Assembly: GCA_947040475.1 (NCBI GenBank)
Contig: CAMRBT010000067.1
Span: 1 to 8,357, forward strand
DNA length: 8,357 nt
From: an uncultured Brevinema sp.
GTDB lineage: Bacteria; Spirochaetota; Brevinematia; Brevinematales; Brevinemataceae
Direction of reading: 5' to 3'
The notes under the pieces were generated by a model. It made no database searches, had not been told where the DNA came from, and saw only the letters and a program-made list of their open reading frames with translations. Made by a program: the position numbers and the translations under genes. This document shows positions 5,713 through 8,357 of the stretch, piece by piece (position 1 is the stretch's first letter; the number at the start of each line of letters is the position of its first letter).

Positions 5713-6543
5713 ATGAAAAAAACATTAATTAAAATTTTCTTGTTTATTATTTTAAACATTGGTAGTGTCTATGGGCAAGAGACCCCCAAAGCTACCATAC
5801 AAAAACTAGAATTGTATGTTCTAGCAAATACAGGGAATGTCAATCCAGACGCTTTACCTTTGCTCGCCATTAATTTTACAAAGTTTGGAATGCTTTATTC
5901 TCAAAATTTTGTAAGTGCACCTTGGCTAACAAGTTATATCATGTTAGAACTTAAAACCGATCTGAGTTTTAATTATCTTGAAAATGATCCTACCATACCA
6001 GGTTCTGTACATATGTGGAATTTAGACGAATACCTCATCGAAGGGGGCTTAAAATTTGGTCAATATTTTACTATTGGATTTAACAATTTAGGGCGTTTTG
6101 ATCTTGAGCTGGCTTATGCTCTCCGCCTTCCTCAAAGACAAGTCCTTCGTTTTTCTACAGAATTAGAAGTCCTTGCCTTTGGTGGTCTCCTCTCAGACGA
6201 AGCTATTAAACCTAAACCTCCAATTCCTTTTGATCCTGTGGCTAGACCACATTTTAGACATGTCGTCAATTATTTTGGGCTCTCTCTAACTTATAATGTT
6301 GTTTTTGCTACTGGATGGTCTTTTTTATCTCAGCTCAATCCGAGATTCACGGGAGATGATGCAGAAGCATTCAAAAAATTTCTACAATTGCGTTGGAATA
6401 ATGGGATAACATACACGTCCTCTAACGGTTATAAACTAACAGCCGTACTTCGTTATCAAGGACATAAGCTAGATACTCAAGATCCTTTGCATAATGTTCT
6501 CTTCATCGGTGGCATATCCAAAACTTTCGATTTTACCCAGTAA
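5713..6543 (+). CDS. Secreted beta-rich (outer-membrane-type) protein, 276 aa
   Basis: I do not recognise a named family. A Sec signal peptide is clear: MKK, a hydrophobic core (LIKIFLFIILNIGS) and a probable cleavage after VYG (residue 21) before QE. The mature part is rich in alternating strands and aromatic residues (KLELYVLANTG, LLAINFTKFGMLYSQNF, YIMLELKTDLSFNYL, IEGGLKFGQYFTIGFNNLGRFDLELAYAL, FSTELEVLAFGG, YFGLSLTYNVVFATGWSFLSQ, LRWNNGITYTSSNGYKLTAVLRYQGH, FIGGISKTFDF), as in barrel proteins of about 12 strands. There is a proline-rich loop at KPKPPIPFDP (about residues 166-175). AGGAG (5702-5706) precedes the ATG by six bases. The gene stands alone, follows a leader with an internal terminator, and ends at a strong terminator. 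Outer-membrane placement is inferred. Confidence 0.8.
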   Translation: MKKTLIKIFLFIILNIGSVYGQETPKATIQKLELYVLANTGNVNPDALPLLAINFTKFGMLYSQNFVSAPWLTSYIMLELKTDLSFNYLENDPTIPGSVHMWNLDEYLIEGGLKFGQYFTIGFNNLGRFDLELAYALRLPQRQVLRFSTELEVLAFGGLLSDEAIKPKPPIPFDPVARPHFRHVVNYFGLSLTYNVVFATGWSFLSQLNPRFTGDDAEAFKKFLQLRWNNGITYTSSNGYKLTAVLRYQGHKLDTQDPLHNVLFIGGISKTFDFTQ

Positions 6544-6579
6544 TAAACTATTATTAATAAAGGAGTATTCACTCCACAA

Positions 6580-6618
6580 AAAAAAACACACCCTAGCGTA
6601 GCACGGGTGTGTTTTTTT
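6580..6618. terminator. Bidirectional terminator between convergent genes
   Basis: A 14-bp stem, seven A plus CACACCC against GGGTGTG plus seven T (6580-6593/6605-6618), encloses loop TAGCGTAGCAC. It ends the 276-aa gene on the plus strand and the 64-aa gene on the minus strand. A small GGAGT/ACTCC hairpin (6562-6575) lies just before it. Confidence 0.9.
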
Positions 6619-6634
6619 GATTTTGTATAATAAT

Positions 6635-6829
6635 TTACTTAGAAATAATTGTATAAATTTTTAGTGGGACAAACAAAGCAAAAAGCATTCCCAATAAAGA
6701 ATATCCGCCCATATTGTTAACTACGTGTAAGACTTCGTGTCCTTCAGATTCCAATTGCATTAGTGCAACTTCTAATCTAACTTGATTATCCCCTATCAAA
6801 AGTCTAGATTTTATATGTGTAATTTTCAT
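6635..6829 (-). CDS. Small membrane-anchored protein, 64 aa, unknown function
   Basis: Not recognised as a named family. The start is ATG 6829 because AGGAG (6840-6836) lies six bases upstream. A TTG two codons earlier abuts the ribosome binding site and is unlikely to be used. The N-terminal 40 residues (KITHIKSRLLIGDNQVRLEV, then LMQLESEGHEVLHVVNNMGG) look like a small soluble beta-alpha unit. A single hydrophobic segment, YSLLGMLFALFVPLKIYTII (about residues 43-62), would anchor the protein in the membrane just before the C-terminal SK. It has its own promoter and ends at the shared terminator, so it is transcribed alone. It lies back to back with RNA B. The gene is likely real given its ribosome binding site, promoter and terminator. 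Confidence 0.78.
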   Translation of the reverse strand: MKITHIKSRLLIGDNQVRLEVALMQLESEGHEVLHVVNNMGGYSLLGMLFALFVPLKIYTIISK

Positions 6830-6861
6830 CCCCAACTCCTTCCTATTTTTATATAAATAAT

Positions 6862-6890
6862 ATTATATATTAGTTTTCAGAAAATAACAA
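6862..6890 (-). promoter_or_regulatory. Promoter of the 64-aa gene
   Basis: On the minus strand, TTGTTA (6890-6885) and TATAAT (6867-6862) are spaced by 17 bp; the -10 box is perfect. The start near 6855 gives a leader of about 26 nt. Confidence 0.75.
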
Positions 6891-6904
6891 GATAATAAAC
6901 GATG

Positions 6905-6926
6905 GGTGGTGTTTTTTTGATTTTTT
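6905..6926. other. Orphan terminator-like 3' half
   Basis: GGGTGGTGTTTTTTTGA resembles the right-hand halves of the terminators at 2991, 5397 and 6605, but no complementary left half (such as ACACCACCC) is found just upstream. It sits immediately before the RNA B promoter and may be the remains of a terminator removed by rearrangement. Confidence 0.35.
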
Positions 6927-6927
6927 A

Positions 6928-6956
6928 TTGACAAGATATCTTTAATAAGTTATAAT
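6928..6956 (+). promoter_or_regulatory. Perfect-consensus promoter of RNA B
   Basis: TTGACA (6928-6933), a 17-bp spacer and TATAAT (6951-6956) give a full match to the sigma-70 consensus. The expected start at about 6963 coincides with the first bases of the RNA B closing helix (6962). Strong constitutive expression is expected. Confidence 0.92.
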
Positions 6957-6961
6957 AATCA

Positions 6962-7490
6962 TGCAAACATCTTAACAAACTAGAAATAGTCTGTTATATA
7001 TTTCTATCTTGTCATTTTTAAGATAGAAGGTTTTCTGTATAGGAAATCCTTTTTCATTTTAAAGGCACGATGTGCCAAGGTATAGTCATACCAAGCACAA
7101 GATAGAAATAAAAAGACCATGTGATTTTCGTATCATGGCTTATGTTCTCGATATTTGTTTTATTACTTACGGTAAGTAAATTTATACTAATTGCTCATAG
7201 AGTATTGTATGTTTTAACCGTAAGTAATAAAATAGAAATATTTAAGACTTAGTCTGTTAAGATGTTTGCAAATACATGCTCTATGGGCATTTTACTGTTT
7301 TCAGGAGTACTCCGTTACGACTAGAAAATAGTTATCCAGTAAGTACGAAGTACGCACTGGACACCTATATAAAATAACTGTATTGCTTATATCTTCACAG
7401 CAAAGTCTGAATATTCTATACCGAACCATAGAATTATACACACTGCCAAAACACCCCCTATCTCATTTTAGATATGGGGGTGTTTTGTTT
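6962..7490 (+). ncRNA. RNA B: about 530-nt structured non-coding RNA
   Basis: The closing helix 6962-6977/7255-7270 is 16 bp and perfect. Inside it are: an ACTA-GAAA-TAGT hairpin (6979-6990); stem 6999-7011/7098-7110 (13 bp, perfect) enclosing hairpins at 7029-7049, 7064-7076 (GGCAC-GAT-GTGCC) and 7079-7092 (GGTAT-AGTC-ATACC); a CCATG-type hairpin at 7117-7139; and a long hairpin 7158-7173/7217-7232 (16 bp, perfect). The loop TGCTCATAGAG (7192-7202) pairs over 11 bp with tail CTCTATGGGCA (7279-7289). UUUCUAUCU (7001-7009) and the element at 7228-7250 match RNA A. The 3' domain adds GGAGTACTCC (7304-7313), a TCCAGT/ACTGGA hairpin with inner GTAC/GTAC (7335-7361), a TTCTAT-type hairpin (7413-7434) shared with RNA C, and the terminator. 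No open frame of note crosses it. It has no tmRNA, RNase P, SRP or 6S hallmark that I can see. Function unknown. Confidence 0.85.
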
Positions 7491-7493
7491 TTT
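7448..7493 (+). terminator. Terminator of RNA B
   Basis: AAAACACCCCC/GGGGGTGTTTT (7448-7458/7476-7486) is extended by TATCT/AGATA (7459-7463/7470-7474) with one bulged T, then a T-rich tail. On the minus strand it begins right after the stop codon of the 221-aa gene and may serve that gene too, though only four T follow the stem in that direction. Confidence 0.92.
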
Positions 7494-7495
7494 AT

Positions 7496-8161
7496 CTAGG
7501 ATAGTAAGTGTGAACTCTTTTTAATAATTCTTCGAATTCTTTTATCAAATTCATTATGCTTAAACTGTGTTTGTAATTTTTCTATAGTATCTTTAAAAGA
7601 TGGAGAATATATAGATGGAGAATATATATATTGATCTTTATTTAAGTTTACGAGTGAAGTATAACCTTCAGATGAAAGTATCTCAAGTTGACTAAATAAT
7701 ATTTTTATTTTGTTTTCATCTATTTTTTTACAATGCTCAATCCATTTCTCGGAAGATAGCTTTTTTAGCAGTATTAATAAAAGTTTAGTTTCATTATCTG
7801 ATAGCAACTCCCTTTCACTGATAAATCCTAGAATGAGGGTGGGTATTTCATGTTTAGATATGTTTTCCTGTTTATTACCAGATTCTATAATAAAAATAAA
7901 TTCTAGATCATCTGTTATATTATAATTAATATTCTCAAAAGTGATGGTATTAGTATCTAGGGCTATGAGATAAAGCTTGAAAAATTCTTGCACATATTTT
8001 TTGTAAGTTTTAAAAGTTTTACGTTTTTGATACCAGTTTACCATCCCTTTACCACACCAATAAATAATTGTCATTATTACAGATACACCCGCTGATATGA
8101 GGGCTGTGGTTATATTAGAGGTAGCCTCTAATATAAGGCTTGTTGTTAGATTGGTATCCAT
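7496..8161 (-). CDS. Membrane-anchored hypothetical protein, 221 aa
   Basis: Not recognised. AGGAG (8172-8168) lies six bases before the ATG. One hydrophobic segment near the N-terminus (about residues 19-38, TALISAGVSVIMTIIYWCGK) is followed by basic residues (YQKRKTFKTYKKY), which predicts a short outside N-terminus and a cytoplasmic body of about 180 residues. The body is charged, Lys/Glu/Ile/Leu-rich and mostly helical in character (for example ETKLLLILLKKLSSEKWIE), without a catalytic motif I can name. IYSPS is duplicated in tandem (IYSPSIYSPS), encoded by a perfect 15-bp DNA duplication. The C-terminus is basic (DKRIRRIIKKSSHLL). It is more AT-rich than the transporters. The stop lies only a few bases from the RNA B terminator, so the two transcripts converge. 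A phage- or defence-like accessory role is possible but not shown. Confidence 0.75.
   Translation of the reverse strand: MDTNLTTSLILEATSNITTALISAGVSVIMTIIYWCGKGMVNWYQKRKTFKTYKKYVQEFFKLYLIALDTNTITFENINYNITDDLEFIFIIESGNKQENISKHEIPTLILGFISERELLSDNETKLLLILLKKLSSEKWIEHCKKIDENKIKILFSQLEILSSEGYTSLVNLNKDQYIYSPSIYSPSFKDTIEKLQTQFKHNEFDKRIRRIIKKSSHLLS
7599..7628. repeat. Perfect 15-bp tandem duplication inside the 221-aa gene
   Basis: GATGGAGAATATATA occurs twice in a row (7599-7613, 7614-7628). Fifteen bases keep the frame and duplicate five residues (IYSPS). Confidence 0.95.
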
Positions 8162-8192
8162 AATGGACTCCTAATTTTTAATAATAATATTT

Positions 8193-8222
8193 ATTATAAT
8201 AGCTAAGCTATGAAAATCACAA
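8193..8222 (-). promoter_or_regulatory. Promoter of the 221-aa gene with palindrome in the spacer
   Basis: On the minus strand, TTGTGA (8222-8217) and TATAAT (8198-8193) are spaced by 18 bp. The spacer is largely occupied by the perfect inverted repeat ATAGCT-A-AGCTAT (8199-8211), a position suited to a repressor operator. The -35 match is partial; operator function is inferred. Confidence 0.6.
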
Positions 8223-8234
8223 CAGTAAACTAAT

Positions 8235-8268
8235 AAAAAGCCCATCACAGTATTAGTGGTGGGCTTTT
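8235..8268 (-). terminator. Terminator of the partial gene at the right edge
   Basis: A 9-bp stem GCCCATCAC/GTGGTGGGC (8240-8248/8256-8264, one T-G pair) is flanked by five A and four T. On the minus strand it ends in five T and lies 17 bases after the stop codon of the gene at 8285. Confidence 0.85.
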
Positions 8269-8284
8269 GTAAATATTTTTTCAC

Positions 8285-8357
8285 TTAACCCTCTTCACCC
8301 TTATATCCCAGAATATGTCTCACGGCGAGTATCCCCATGACGGCGGCTTGATTCAGT
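8285..8357 (-). CDS. 3' end of a minus-strand gene, product unknown (partial)
   Basis: Only the last 23 codons plus stop are in the window; they read LNQAAVMGILAVRHILGYKG then EEG. The piece looks like the end of a helical domain and is too short to assign. Support for a real gene: the stop is followed at once by an intrinsic terminator in the right orientation; the other two minus-strand frames are less protein-like; and the base composition (about half G+C) stands well above the surrounding AT-rich sequence, as a well-conserved coding region might. Confidence 0.6.
   Translation of the reverse strand, partial: LNQAAVMGILAVRHILGYKGEEG

Noticed and set aside
6830..6835. TTG start for the small membrane protein
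   Set aside because: It directly abuts AGGAG, leaving no spacing; ATG 6829 is correctly spaced.
6962..7270. 16-bp perfect inverted repeat as ends of an insertion sequence
   Set aside because: There is no transposase frame between the repeats and no target duplication. The equivalent repeat in RNA A has a different sequence and the inner hairpins nest inside it, which fits an RNA helix better.
6962..7490. tmRNA, RNase P RNA, SRP RNA or 6S RNA
   Set aside because: No tRNA-like ends with a tag frame, no RNase P core boxes, no SRP tetraloop domain, and no single long hairpin with a central bubble were seen.
1..8357. CRISPR array, tRNA or rRNA genes, integrase or attachment site
   Set aside because: I looked for regularly spaced repeats, cloverleaf motifs and recombinase motifs and saw none.

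Overview
The window is AT-rich DNA (about 30% GC by eye). It reads as the chromosome of a low-GC bacterium with an outer membrane: two genes encode secreted, beta-barrel-like proteins with signal peptides, and promoters are close to the sigma-70 consensus with 17-bp spacers. A purine riboswitch with an xpt gene, next to a BrnQ carrier, would fit a fusobacterium or an AT-rich spirochaete. Nothing seen fixes the taxon.

Layout. 77-787 (+): a strong promoter, a folded RNA (RNA A, 112-370) and a small orphan protein. 819-2940 (+): a purine-salvage operon made of promoter, purine riboswitch, xanthine phosphoribosyltransferase and an AzgA/PbuG-type purine permease. 3033-3689 (-): an outer-membrane-type protein. 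3872-5152 (-): a branched-chain amino acid carrier (BrnQ). 5258-5411 (+): a candidate short RNA (RNA C). 5479-6543 (+): a promoter, a leader with its own terminator, and a second surface-type protein. 6635-6829 (-): a 64-residue membrane protein. 6928-7493 (+): a perfect-consensus promoter, an approximately 530-nt non-coding RNA (RNA B) and a strong terminator. 7496-8161 (-): a membrane-anchored protein of unknown function. 8285-8357 (-): the 3' end of a gene that continues beyond the window.

The most interesting content is non-coding. RNA A and RNA B lie about 6.8 kb apart and share one architecture. Each has a sigma-70 promoter whose predicted start falls on the first base or two of a 16-20 bp closing helix. 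Each has a nine-base UUUCUAUCU element, a long inner hairpin carrying an identical 13-base loop segment, an almost identical 23-base element after that hairpin, and a 3' tail complementary to the loop. The loop-tail pairing gives an 11-bp pseudoknot that survives compensatory base changes between the copies. RNA C shares the 3' module of RNA B (a hairpin followed by a terminator). I do not recognise the family; it is a candidate undescribed structured RNA with three related loci here. In RNA A a second copy of the loop sequence sits just before the ribosome binding site of the downstream gene, so RNA A may act as a leader switch. RNA B ends at its own terminator and looks free-standing.

The protein-coding genes are otherwise ordinary. 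The clearest functional unit is the guanine-type riboswitch controlling uptake (permease) and ribosylation (Xpt) of purine bases.
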